NCBI GenBank assembly: GCA_016209595.1
Contig: JACQVV010000456.1
Span: 1-38,254 of the forward strand
Direction of reading: 5' to 3'
Origin: Planctomycetota bacterium
GTDB lineage: Bacteria > Planctomycetota > JACQVV01
DNA: 38,254 nucleotides
In this document: in pieces, positions 6,547 through 14,108 of the stretch
How the letters are laid out: the number at the start of each line of letters is the position of its first letter
Position numbering within the stretch: the first letter of the stretch is position 1
Notes under the pieces: model-generated
What the model saw: only the letters and a program-made list of their open reading frames with translations
What the model was told of the DNA's origin: nothing
Database searches by the model: none
Position numbers and translations under genes: made by a program

Positions 6547-7692
6547 TCACTCGCGAGCCTGAACCTCGGCCCCGTGCCTGGCTCGGGCGTCGAGTTCCTC
6601 CCTCACGCGGGCGAGAATCTCGTCGTAGCCGAAGGTCCCGATCGCCCGGGACCCGCGTTTGAGGTGGACGGTCGCCGGGCCGCACCAGAGCCCGAGGTCC
6701 GCACCGTCCGTCTCCCCAGGGCCGTTCACGCGGCATCCCATGACCGCGATCGTCAGGTCGAGATCGCCCAGGTCCACGGCCATCTCCCGGACCCGCATCG
6801 CGAGGTCCACGAAGCGCTCGCTCTCGACCCGCCCGCAAGCGGGACAGGAAACGACACGGAGTCGCCCGAGCCTTGGCGGGACCGAGCGGAACCGCCCCGC
6901 CTCGATGTCGGCGAGGATCTCCTGGCCCGCGAGGACCTCGTCGGCCTTCCGGCCGGCGGGAAGGGTGAGCGAGACTCGCACCGTGTCCCCGACTCCTCGG
7001 GCGAGAAGTTGCTCGACGGCGATCCGGGTCTTCCAGATTCCGTCCGGCGGGAGGCCGGCCTCGGTAACGCCGATGTGGAGCGGCACGTCAGGACGGCGGG
7101 CGGCGAAGTCCAGGTTCGCCTCTACGGTCTGCGCCGGATCGGAACACTTGAGCGAGACCACGTAACGCTCGAAGCCCTGGCCGTCCAGGATCTTCGCGTG
7201 TTCCAGCGCCGACTCGACCATGGCTTCGCGCCGATCGGGAAAGCGCTCGCCTGCGCGCGGATCGAGCGAGCCCGCATTCACCCCCACGCGGATCGCGAGA
7301 TCGTGGACGCGCGCCACCGCGGCCAGGTGCGCGACTTTCTCCGCCGTTCCTTTCCCCTTCTCGTGGTGTTGGAGGTGCCCGGGGTTGTACCGGATCTTGT
7401 GGACATGGGGAGCGACGCTCGCCGCCAGCCGGTAGTTCTCCTGGAGGTCCGCGACCAGGGCGACCGTCGTGGAACGGCGGATCTCGGCCAGGGCTTCGAC
7501 GTCCCGGCTCGTGTCCACGGAGAACCGGACGAGCGACGCCCCCGCCTCCCTGAGAGCCTCGGCCTGGCGCACCGCGGCATCGATCTGGGTTGTCGGAGTG
7601 GAGCACATCGACTGGACAGAGATGGGGGCTCCTCCGCCGATCTCGATCTGGCCGACACGAACCCTACGAGTTGTATGTCTGGAGAGGAGCAT
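6547..7692 (-). CDS. ispG: 4-hydroxy-3-methylbut-2-enyl diphosphate synthase (IspG/GcpE)
   Basis: This is the penultimate enzyme of the methylerythritol phosphate pathway. It reductively opens the cyclic diphosphate MEcPP to HMBPP with a [4Fe-4S] cluster. The 381-residue length fits the two-domain bacterial form. Visible landmarks are VQSM and an Arg-rich start, the TIM-barrel motifs KIRYNPG, RVGVNAGSL, AMVESAL, SLKCSD and HIGVTEAG, and GDTVRVSLT. The C-terminal cluster domain has CPACGR (two Cys, about 283 and 286), GCRVNGPGE (third Cys, about 320) and the conserved Glu (about 327). All needed residues are present. Start: ATG 7692 has AGGA upstream; GTG codons at 7695 and 7698 are alternatives. 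It is transcribed away from the kinase-like gene at 7859. Confidence 0.96.
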   Translation of the reverse strand: MLLSRHTTRRVRVGQIEIGGGAPISVQSMCSTPTTQIDAAVRQAEALREAGASLVRFSVDTSRDVEALAEIRRSTTVALVADLQENYRLAASVAPHVHKIRYNPGHLQHHEKGKGTAEKVAHLAAVARVHDLAIRVGVNAGSLDPRAGERFPDRREAMVESALEHAKILDGQGFERYVVSLKCSDPAQTVEANLDFAARRPDVPLHIGVTEAGLPPDGIWKTRIAVEQLLARGVGDTVRVSLTLPAGRKADEVLAGQEILADIEAGRFRSVPPRLGRLRVVSCPACGRVESERFVDLAMRVREMAVDLGDLDLTIAVMGCRVNGPGETDGADLGLWCGPATVHLKRGSRAIGTFGYDEILARVREELDARARHGAEVQARE

Positions 7693-7757
7693 CACCACAT
7701 CCTGGATCGGAGTCGTCAGGCGCGCAACCGCTCATGCACCCGACTTCGGATCATCGC

Positions 7758-7786
7758 TTGACGAAGGGCTCCCTGGACCCTATCAT
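7758..7786 (+). promoter_or_regulatory. Sigma70-like promoter for the kinase-like gene
   Basis: TTGACG (7758-7763), a 17-bp spacer and TATCAT (7781-7786) each differ from consensus at one position. This is the best promoter in the window. Transcription would start near 7793, leaving a leader of about 65 nt to the ATG at 7859. Confidence 0.75.
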
Positions 7787-7858
7787 CTTTCCGCTTTCGG
7801 GTTCATCAAGGGCGGATTCAAGGACTTCAAGGGACCGCTTCCAGGAGACGCTCTCCCC

Positions 7859-8434
7859 ATGTGCTATCTCCAGCCGGGTTACCACGCGGACGAGGGGAAG
7901 CGCTTCCGGATCCACGAGTGGCTCGGTTTCGGCGGCCGCTCTCCGCACTACCAGCTCTTCACGGCCGAGGACAAGGCGACTGGCGAGCTCGTCATGGTCA
8001 AGGTCTTCCCGACCGCCGAATGGCGGACGGGAGAGATCGAGAGCGAGCTCGACCGGATCCGGGACCTGGAGCACGAAACGCTGATCCGCCCCCTCGACTT
8101 CGGCCCGGTGGCAAGCGAGTCGTACCCGTTCTACACGGGCTCCCTCGCCTACGTGGCCGAGCCGATCCAGTCCGGGATGAACCTCGAGCGGTTTCTCGAA
8201 GAGGAACCGCCCCCGGAGAAGGTCGAGCCGATCTTCTCCTCGATCCTCGACGGCCTGCGGTTCCTCGCGGCCGAGTGGGTCCCCTGTGACGTCCCGGCGA
8301 GGGAGATCGTGCTCGCGCGACCGGACCTTGCCCGGTGGTCGCTTGTCGGGGCGGAACGGTGCGGGATGGGATCGCTGCCGAACGTCGTCCGGACGATCTC
8401 GCACCGCTACCCGGCCCTCGCGGCGAGCTGCTGA
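7859..8434 (+). CDS. Degenerate, truncated protein kinase-like protein
   Basis: The 191-residue product starts at ATG 7859, after the ribosome site AGGAG. Residues 15-115 read like a kinase N-lobe: strands, the VMVKVF lysine (Lys48), a following acidic helix (ESELDRIRDLEHETLIRPLDFG) and a hinge-like LAYVAEPI. Residues 128-165 resemble the catalytic-loop region, with a helix and then CDVPAREIVLA where HRDLKPxNILL is expected. No HRD, DFG or activation segment is present, and the C-lobe is missing. A typical kinase domain is about 260 residues. It therefore looks like a pseudokinase or a binding module rather than an active enzyme. It has its own good promoter and ends 7 bp from the convergent anti-sigma gene. 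Assignment rests on pattern only. Confidence 0.7.
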   Translation: MCYLQPGYHADEGKRFRIHEWLGFGGRSPHYQLFTAEDKATGELVMVKVFPTAEWRTGEIESELDRIRDLEHETLIRPLDFGPVASESYPFYTGSLAYVAEPIQSGMNLERFLEEEPPPEKVEPIFSSILDGLRFLAAEWVPCDVPAREIVLARPDLARWSLVGAERCGMGSLPNVVRTISHRYPALAASC

Positions 8435-8441
8435 GACCCGG

Positions 8442-10718
8442 CTACCGGTAGTCGTCCACGATCGCCCGGGCGAACTTCGCCTCGCCCCCGAGCGTCACGA
8501 GCCCGACCGCGCCCCTCCGGAAGGTGGAGTCGGCCGCCCACAGGACAACCCGGCCGCCCGACGTCGCTTCGATCTTGTCCTCGTGGACCCGCACGGCGAG
8601 CGCGAGATGCGCCCCCGATCTGGCGTCCTCGGGGCTGGTGGTCTCGGCAAGCGTGCGGGCCCTCCCGTCCTCGACGGCCTCGAGTCGGTACGACCGGAGC
8701 CAGCGGTCCCCCTCGCGAACACGGGAGGCGAGGAAGCGGTAGCCGTTTCGCCCATCCTGGACCCGGAAAGCGATCCCGTAGGCTACTTCTCCCTCGGCCG
8801 ACCCGGTCGCCGCCACATGGTAGTCGCCGAGGAAAGCCTGGGTCGGCGGAAGCACCAGAAGCGCTTCGCGCGTGGCGGTGGGCCGGCCGACGAGACGGCC
8901 TCCCTCGATCTCCCAAGCCCCCGCGACCCGGCTCCAGCCGCGCGGGTTCTCTCGATGGAAGTCGTGATCGATCGCCCGCCGCCGCTCGAAGACGAGTCGC
9001 GCGACCGTGATTCCCTCGACCCGGAGCGTCCGAGTGGCTGCGCTCTTGTCGCCGCCATGGAGCTCGACTTTCACGAAAAAGCGCGTCTCGGGCGCGAGGT
9101 CGAGCGGCACCGCGCCCGAAGCCCTGAGTTCCCGCGCGTCCGTTCCAACCTGGCCACCGCGTAGGAGCACAACCCGGAGCCTGCCATCACCCTCCCGGGC
9201 AAGAAGCGCGAGCGAGACGGGCGTCTCCTCGTCTCCGGCCTGGAGACGGGCGCGGACCGAGTAGCTCTCGCCCTCGACGAGAGCGAACTCCTCGGACTCG
9301 CAGGCATCCGGCTCCGGCGAAGACGCCTCCAGGATGAGAGGCTCCTCGTAGCGTTTCTCGTAGACCGTCTCGCTCGAGATCGCGAGTGCAAGGGTCCAAT
9401 CGGTCGCGTCCGCGGAGTCGACCGTCCGGGGCTCCTCGGGGGCTCCGCCCGCGACCGAACGGGAGGCGCAGCCGGCCTCCACCTCGACCCTTCCCGCCTC
9501 CGTCTCGAGAAACGCCTTCCCCTCGACCGTCACGAGGCTCGTCGAGTCGCCGCGCGTCGCGACCTCGAAGCGGGTCGATTCGTGCCAGACGAGCGCCTGG
9601 GGCGTCTGGACGAGGAAAGGGCGCTCCCCGGAGGCGGTCTCGAAGAGAACCCGCCCGCGGTGAATCCGCGCGAGATAGGACCCGTCCGAACCCGCGAGCG
9701 AGAGCTCGCTCCCCTCGCCCGCCACGAGCGTCCCACCCCCCACGATCCGGAGCGCGGCGAGACTCCCCGCCGGGAAAACCAGAACGTCGTCAGGGGCCAG
9801 AGCCGATCCGGGAGCGAAAACACGCTCGCCCGGCTCTCCCGGTGTCCGGAGGCGAATCTCCCCCTTCTTCGCCTCGACGTGGACGAGAACGGGAGCGAGC
9901 GTCTCGGCGATCCGGGGCGTCGGGGTTCCCTCGGGACCCGGCCCCGCGGTGGGGTCGCGATCGACGACTCGCGGCTCTTCCGGCCCCGGGCCGGGTCCGG
10001 ATGCCCCGGCTTCCTCGCCGCCCCCGGCGACCGGATCCCCGCCGTTCTCGGTTCCAGCGCCGTGACCCGCGCCGGCGTCCGTTCCGGGATCCTCGCCGCC
10101 GCCCGGCCGATCCGGAGTCTCCGCCCCACCCTTCTCGACCGGATCCCTTGCCCCCTGACGATCGGGTCGCTCTTTCCCGGACGATCTCGCGGCCGGCTTC
10201 TTCTCGGCGGGCTCCGGCTCGTAGTTGTGGAGGTACCAGAGAGCGATGCCGCCGCTGGCGAAAACGAAGACAAGGGCCGCGACGGCCGGGAGCCAGAACG
10301 CCGGTCGTCCCGGGTCCCCGCCGAAACCGCCCCGGTACGCCGATCGGATCGGCTCGTTCGAGACGCGGGCGGGGGGAGCCGCCAGAACCTCGCGCACGCG
10401 TGCCGGGTCGATGGGCGGCGGGGTCACCTCACGTTCCTTCTTCCTCTTGCGAGTCGTCTCGTCGAACAGGGCGATCCTCTGGCGGATACGCTCCTCGAAG
10501 CGTCCGTCGATCGGGATCGTCTCTTCGTCCAGGCCCTCCTGAACGGCGCGGGCGATTCGCGTCACATCCAGGACGCGCATCCGGCAGCGAGGACACGTCG
10601 CGAGGTGCCTCTTCACTTCCGCGTCCGGCGGCGTCGCGAGCCTCGCGTCCTCGGAGCCCAGGACGAGGTCGTAGACGTCGGCCAGCGTGACCGTTTCGCA
10701 GAGGTCCGGTTTCTTCAC
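8442..10718 (-). CDS. Transmembrane anti-sigma factor with FecR and lectin-like domains
   Basis: The 758-residue protein starts at GTG 10718, with GGAGG about 12 nt upstream. The N-terminus has a zinc-binding anti-sigma motif, His38-x3-Cys42-x2-Cys45 (HLATCPRC), expected to hold the partner sigma factor in the cytoplasm. One membrane helix lies at about 141-163. A long Pro/Gly/Glu-rich linker (about 165-290) leads to a FecR-type region (about 295-410) with FAPGSALAPDDVLVF, then RGRVLFETASG and FEVATRG. The C-terminal 200 residues look like a concanavalin-type lectin/laminin G-like sandwich (GWSRVAGAWEIEGGRLVG, YGIAFRVQD). The ECF sigma gene ends 63 bp upstream, which supports a sigma/anti-sigma pair. 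The ligand may be a carbohydrate or cell-wall component; that is inference. Confidence 0.88.
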   Translation of the reverse strand: MKKPDLCETVTLADVYDLVLGSEDARLATPPDAEVKRHLATCPRCRMRVLDVTRIARAVQEGLDEETIPIDGRFEERIRQRIALFDETTRKRKKEREVTPPPIDPARVREVLAAPPARVSNEPIRSAYRGGFGGDPGRPAFWLPAVAALVFVFASGGIALWYLHNYEPEPAEKKPAARSSGKERPDRQGARDPVEKGGAETPDRPGGGEDPGTDAGAGHGAGTENGGDPVAGGGEEAGASGPGPGPEEPRVVDRDPTAGPGPEGTPTPRIAETLAPVLVHVEAKKGEIRLRTPGEPGERVFAPGSALAPDDVLVFPAGSLAALRIVGGGTLVAGEGSELSLAGSDGSYLARIHRGRVLFETASGERPFLVQTPQALVWHESTRFEVATRGDSTSLVTVEGKAFLETEAGRVEVEAGCASRSVAGGAPEEPRTVDSADATDWTLALAISSETVYEKRYEEPLILEASSPEPDACESEEFALVEGESYSVRARLQAGDEETPVSLALLAREGDGRLRVVLLRGGQVGTDARELRASGAVPLDLAPETRFFVKVELHGGDKSAATRTLRVEGITVARLVFERRRAIDHDFHRENPRGWSRVAGAWEIEGGRLVGRPTATREALLVLPPTQAFLGDYHVAATGSAEGEVAYGIAFRVQDGRNGYRFLASRVREGDRWLRSYRLEAVEDGRARTLAETTSPEDARSGAHLALAVRVHEDKIEATSGGRVVLWAADSTFRRGAVGLVTLGGEAKFARAIVDDYR

Positions 10719-10781
10719 GCTTGTTAATCGCCTCCGCGGAGGCGCGCGTCTGGATCTTTTGCCAAAATTGCCCAGTCGCAG

Positions 10782-11366
10782 CTACTCGGACTTCATCTGA
10801 ATTCGCAAGTACTTGAGCGCGTACTCCATGCGCGTGCGGAGCGTGCTCTCGTTCACCCCCAGGATGTCGGCGATCTCGCGGTAGGGGTAGTCCTTGAAGA
10901 TCCGGAGGTAAACAACCTCCCGGTAGATCGGCGGGAGCTCGTCCACGGCTTTCCGGACGCGCTCGATCTCCTCCTGCATTTCGAGCTTCCGCGAGGGAAC
11001 TGGCGTCTCCCGGGCGATCGACTCGAGGGCCTCCTGCGCATCCCCGCCGCCCCCCATCTGGTCGGGGTGGCGCCCCATCCTCCGGAAGTGAGAGAAGACC
11101 TGATTCCGGGCGATCGAGAAGATCCACGTGCGGAGGAGCCCCACCGGCTGGTAGGTCTCGCGCGCCTTGAAGATGGCGAGGAAGGTCTCTTGCGCCAGGT
11201 CATGGGCGAGGTTTCCGTCGCGCACGTAGTGGTAGAGGAACTGGACGACCGGGTCCTTGAAGCGGGAGAGGATCTCGTCGAACGCCCCGCGCCACCCTTG
11301 CTGGAAGAGGAGCATGAGCTCCTCGTCGCTCTTCGTCGCTTCCTGCGCTTTCGAGGGCTCGCTCAT
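10782..11366 (-). CDS. ECF-type RNA polymerase sigma factor
   Basis: The 194-residue product has sigma70 region 2 (about 25-95), with LAHDLAQETFLAIFKA for core binding and -10 recognition, and RTWIFSIARNQVFSHFRR. After a Gly/Glu linker, region 4 (about 135-190) shows ELPPIYREVVYLR and the helix-turn-helix YREIADILGVNESTLRTRM. No region 1 or 3 is present, as usual for ECF factors. It would redirect RNA polymerase to target promoters when released by the anti-sigma factor encoded just downstream. The ATG at 11366 overlaps the TGA of the preceding zinc-ribbon gene (ATGA), which fixes the start and indicates translational coupling. Confidence 0.93.
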   Translation of the reverse strand: MSEPSKAQEATKSDEELMLLFQQGWRGAFDEILSRFKDPVVQFLYHYVRDGNLAHDLAQETFLAIFKARETYQPVGLLRTWIFSIARNQVFSHFRRMGRHPDQMGGGGDAQEALESIARETPVPSRKLEMQEEIERVRKAVDELPPIYREVVYLRIFKDYPYREIADILGVNESTLRTRMEYALKYLRIQMKSE

Positions 11367-11737
11367 GGCGCGTCCGTCCCCGCGGGAGGCGCCGCCGGCC
11401 CGCCCACCACACGGCGGAGGAGGAACAGGAACGACCCCACGCCCACGAGGAGGACGCCGACGCCGAACGTCCATAGCTCCGACTGGACGTCGCCGGGAGA
11501 CGGGGAGTCGCCGGCTCCGATCCTGGCGAGCACGCGGACGAGACCGCTCCCGATCGCCCACAGTCCGACGGCCTGGCAGGCGAGCCCCACGAGCAGGAGA
11601 AGCGGACGCCGGATCTTCCGCGGCTCGCGCGCCTTCGGGACCGCCGTGCCGCAGCACGAGCAGGCTTCGGCGCCCTCGGCGAGCTCGGCGCCGCACGCCC
11701 GGCAGAGATGGAGTGGGGACCGCATGGGCAGCGTCAT
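11363..11737 (-). CDS. Zinc-ribbon membrane protein
   Basis: The 124-residue product begins with a zinc ribbon, CRACG (about residues 13-17) and CSCCG (about 27-31), followed by a basic KAREPRKIRR patch. Two membrane helices follow (about 42-70 and 88-110) and a short Pro/Ala tail. Small proteins of this design are common in sequenced bacteria and mostly uncharacterised. It is the first gene of the zinc-ribbon/sigma/anti-sigma operon and overlaps the sigma gene by 4 bp, so a role in membrane signalling is plausible but unproved. Start: ATG 11737 or ATG 11725; neither has a clear ribosome site. Confidence 0.75.
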   Translation of the reverse strand: MTLPMRSPLHLCRACGAELAEGAEACSCCGTAVPKAREPRKIRRPLLLLVGLACQAVGLWAIGSGLVRVLARIGAGDSPSPGDVQSELWTFGVGVLLVGVGSFLFLLRRVVGGPAAPPAGTDAP

Positions 11738-11810
11738 TATATGGGCGCGGCGTTCCCCTTGCCCTCCCTGGTGCACAGGGTCCCGTCGTTCTCCCGCAAG
11801 TCGCGCTCTA

Positions 11811-11846
11811 GTGGTCGTGGTCGTGGTCGTGGTCGTGATCGTGATC
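11811..11846. repeat. Hexanucleotide tandem repeat
   Basis: Four perfect GTGGTC units (11811-11834) are followed by two GTGATC variants (11835-11846). It lies in the 219-bp gap between the divergent zinc-ribbon and protease genes, upstream of both. A hexamer array in an intergenic regulatory region could vary in copy number and change promoter spacing. This is inference only. Confidence 0.85.
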
Positions 11847-11910
11847 GAACTACCGAAAGCCGACCACGTCCCGGGGTCGCGCATTCGCGCTCCAGGCCTT
11901 CCCCGGTGCG

Positions 11911-11919
11911 TGTTACCAT
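11911..11919 (+). promoter_or_regulatory. Possible extended -10 box for the protease gene
   Basis: TGT-TACCAT (11911-11919) fits the TGn extended -10 pattern. No strong -35 box is seen. It predicts a leader of about 30 nt before ATG 11957. Confidence 0.4.
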
Positions 11920-11956
11920 AGTCGCCTTTCCCGACCCACCCCGCGAGGTTCGTTCC

Positions 11957-13624
11957 ATGCATCGATGCGCGCTGGCCCTGATGGTCGCTCTTGCCGCGGG
12001 CCTTCCCGCCGCTTTCGCCCAGGAAGAGGACACCCTCCCGCGCGAGCGGATCCTCGAGCTCGAGTCGAGCTTCCAGGACGTCGCCACGAAGGCGAGGCCC
12101 TCCACCGTCGCCGTGCTGGGCATGTTCGGAATGGGCTCCGGCTCGGTGATCGACCCTTCCGGGCTTGTTCTCACCAACGCCCATGTCGCCGCGTTCGCCC
12201 GCTACGCGGCCATCGTGTTCCCCGACGGGACCCGGCTCCTCGGTCGTCGTCTGGGCATCTACTTCCCGCGAGACCTCGCGCTCTTCCAGCTCCCCGCGGG
12301 GACCTATCCCGCGATCGAGCTCGCGGCGGAGGAGCGGCTCCCGACCGGGACCTGGGTCGTGGCCTACGGTCATCCGGGGGGCCTCAAACCCGACCTCGCC
12401 CCGACCTTTTCCGCCGGCCAGGTCACGGGGACCGTGAAGGACGTCACCGTCGGCGGCATCCTCGACTACACGGGCGGCATCGAAACCGACCTCGCGATCT
12501 ACTCCGGGAACTCGGGCGGCCCGCTCATCGACCTCTCGGGGCGTCTGGTGGGCGTGAACGGAGCGGTAAACCCACTCCAGGGCGCGAGCTACTCGCTCAC
12601 GATGGACATCGTCCGTTCCGTGCTCCCGAAGATCCGCCAGGAGAAGATCTACCTGTCCGACGACCTCGTGATCGACCCGACGGATCCGGCGATCGCCGGG
12701 CTCTTCGAGGCCTACGACGCCTGGAGCCGCGAGATCGCCGAGAACTGGATCGCGAACGGCTGGCCGGGCGAGGAGATGCCCGCGCCCGGACGCGAGGGGG
12801 GAGAGCTCGAGCGCTGGGCGGGCCGGCTCCTCGACCGGATCGAGTCCACCCGGGAGCGGATCGAGGACGCGCCGATCTGGCGAGGCCGCCACGCCGAGAA
12901 GCGCGAGGAACTCCTCGCCCGATCCTTCGCCTCCGTGTTCGACGCGACCCGGATGAGGACCGTCAGGGTATCCGGGTCTCTCGGGCGGACGCTCTGCCTG
13001 GGGACGGTGATCGCCCCGGGCTTCGTCGTCACCAAGGCCTCCCTCGTCGAGAAGAAGGGGACGATCCGCATCCCCGTGGGCGGTGAAGAGACGGTCGTGG
13101 CGACCCTCCTCGCGACGAACGAGGAGCACGACCTCGCTCTCTACCAGGCCGAGGGGATCGTCGCCCCCGCGGGCGACTCGGGGAGCGAGAAGACCGAGGT
13201 GGGGAGCTGGGTGCTCGCCGCCGGGGACGGAGGAGACGCGATCGCCGTCGGCGTTCTCTCCGCCGGAGCGCGGCCCATCCCCGCCGATTCGGCCTCGCTC
13301 CTCCCCAAGGCGCTCTCGAAGATCTACATGAAGGCGCTCCTTGAGATCCTCCGAAGCTCCAACACCATGGACGAGTTCGCCGACTGGCTCGAAGAGATGC
13401 AGCGCGGGCAGGAGCTCTTCGAGCTCGGGAACCGCCCGCGGACCTACCCAAAAGTCCTCCAGCACGATGCGCCGCTCGACGTGGATCAGATGGGCGGGCC
13501 GCTTCTCGACCGCGAGGGGAGGCTCCTGGGAGTGAACATCGCCCGCGCCCACCACGGGACGACCTACGCCGTGCCGATCGAGGTCGTCCGCGAGGCCTTT
13601 GGCGCGCACCTAGAGACGCGCTAG
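11957..13624 (+). CDS. Secreted trypsin-like protease with one active and one inactive domain
   Basis: The 555-residue product has a clear signal peptide (to about residue 21, AFAQ). The first S1C/HtrA-type domain (about 40-230) has an intact triad: His76 in TNAHV, Asp106 in PRDLAL, Ser186 in GNSGGPL. A helical, charged linker (about 235-330) leads to a second domain of the same fold (about 335-555). There the His site reads TKASL (Ser362), the Asp is kept in EEHDLALY (Asp392) and the Ser site reads DQMGGPL (Met512). The second copy therefore cannot cleave by the usual mechanism and may bind substrate or regulate the first. No PDZ domain is seen, unlike DegP. It likely acts in the periplasm or outside in protein quality control or processing. 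The lipoprotein gene follows 39 bp later. Confidence 0.9.
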   Translation: MHRCALALMVALAAGLPAAFAQEEDTLPRERILELESSFQDVATKARPSTVAVLGMFGMGSGSVIDPSGLVLTNAHVAAFARYAAIVFPDGTRLLGRRLGIYFPRDLALFQLPAGTYPAIELAAEERLPTGTWVVAYGHPGGLKPDLAPTFSAGQVTGTVKDVTVGGILDYTGGIETDLAIYSGNSGGPLIDLSGRLVGVNGAVNPLQGASYSLTMDIVRSVLPKIRQEKIYLSDDLVIDPTDPAIAGLFEAYDAWSREIAENWIANGWPGEEMPAPGREGGELERWAGRLLDRIESTRERIEDAPIWRGRHAEKREELLARSFASVFDATRMRTVRVSGSLGRTLCLGTVIAPGFVVTKASLVEKKGTIRIPVGGEETVVATLLATNEEHDLALYQAEGIVAPAGDSGSEKTEVGSWVLAAGDGGDAIAVGVLSAGARPIPADSASLLPKALSKIYMKALLEILRSSNTMDEFADWLEEMQRGQELFELGNRPRTYPKVLQHDAPLDVDQMGGPLLDREGRLLGVNIARAHHGTTYAVPIEVVREAFGAHLETR

Positions 13625-13663
13625 TTCTTCCCTGACGAACCGATGCTAGAAGGAGAGACCCGA

Positions 13664-14101
13664 ATGAACCGCAGGCTCGCCGCTGTCCTGGCGCTCGCCA
13701 TCGCCTGGGCCCTTGTAGCCGGCTGCGCCGGCCACCAGGAGCCGCCGCCTTCCCCGCAGCCTCAGCCTGAGCCGCGGCCTCAGCCGCAACCACAACCGAA
13801 GCCGCAGCCTCAACCCCAGCCACAGCCCCAACCACAGCCGCAGCCTCAGCCGCAACCAGGCCAGATCCAAGAGTCGGCCGGCGGACACATCTACTGGTAC
13901 TACCCGGACGTCCAGATGTACGGGTGCACGAGCCACGGGGACTGGTGGATGTTCCGGGCGGGGACGTGGTTCTCGTCGAAAACTCCCGACACGACCGTGA
14001 ACCTCTCCGCCGCGCGAAAGGAGAACATCGTGGTCGATCCGGGCGAGGAGCCCTGGCAGGACCACGAGCGCTGGCTTCGCAAGTACCCGCCGGGCCGGTA
14101 G
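13664..14101 (+). CDS. Lipoprotein with Pro-Gln repeats
   Basis: ATG 13664 is preceded by AGGAGAG and gives 145 residues; an upstream ATG at 13643 lacks a ribosome site and would spoil the signal. The lipobox is LVAGC (Cys near residue 22). Residues of about 27-66 are nearly pure Pro-Gln dipeptides with a few Glu, Arg and Lys, encoded by an imperfect CCGCAG/CCTCAG-type DNA repeat (about 13752-13860). This is likely an extended arm reaching through the cell wall. The compact C-terminal part (about 70-145) has aromatic-rich HIYWYYPDVQMYG and DWWMFRAGTWF. I do not recognise it. The gene is only 7 bp upstream of the HEAT-cyclophilin gene. Confidence 0.85.
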   Translation: MNRRLAAVLALAIAWALVAGCAGHQEPPPSPQPQPEPRPQPQPQPKPQPQPQPQPQPQPQPQPQPGQIQESAGGHIYWYYPDVQMYGCTSHGDWWMFRAGTWFSSKTPDTTVNLSAARKENIVVDPGEEPWQDHERWLRKYPPGR

Positions 14102-14108
14102 AGACGAG

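Noticed and set aside
11811..11846. Possible CRISPR array
   Set aside because: Units are only 6 bp with no spacers; this is a simple tandem repeat.
11738..13609. Upstream extension on the minus strand of the zinc-ribbon gene frame, giving a 748-residue product
   Set aside because: It is antisense to the protease with an intact triad and includes a poly-Thr run from the hexamer repeat. Only the last 124 codons encode a recognisable protein.
13643..13663. ATG 13643 as start of the Pro-Gln lipoprotein
   Set aside because: It would add seven mostly polar residues ahead of a good lipoprotein signal, and the ribosome site AGGAGAG lies between it and ATG 13664.
13752..13860. Direct repeats in DNA, possible CRISPR or mobile repeat
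   Set aside because: They are explained by the Pro-Gln dipeptide repeat of the lipoprotein, with codon variation and no spacers.
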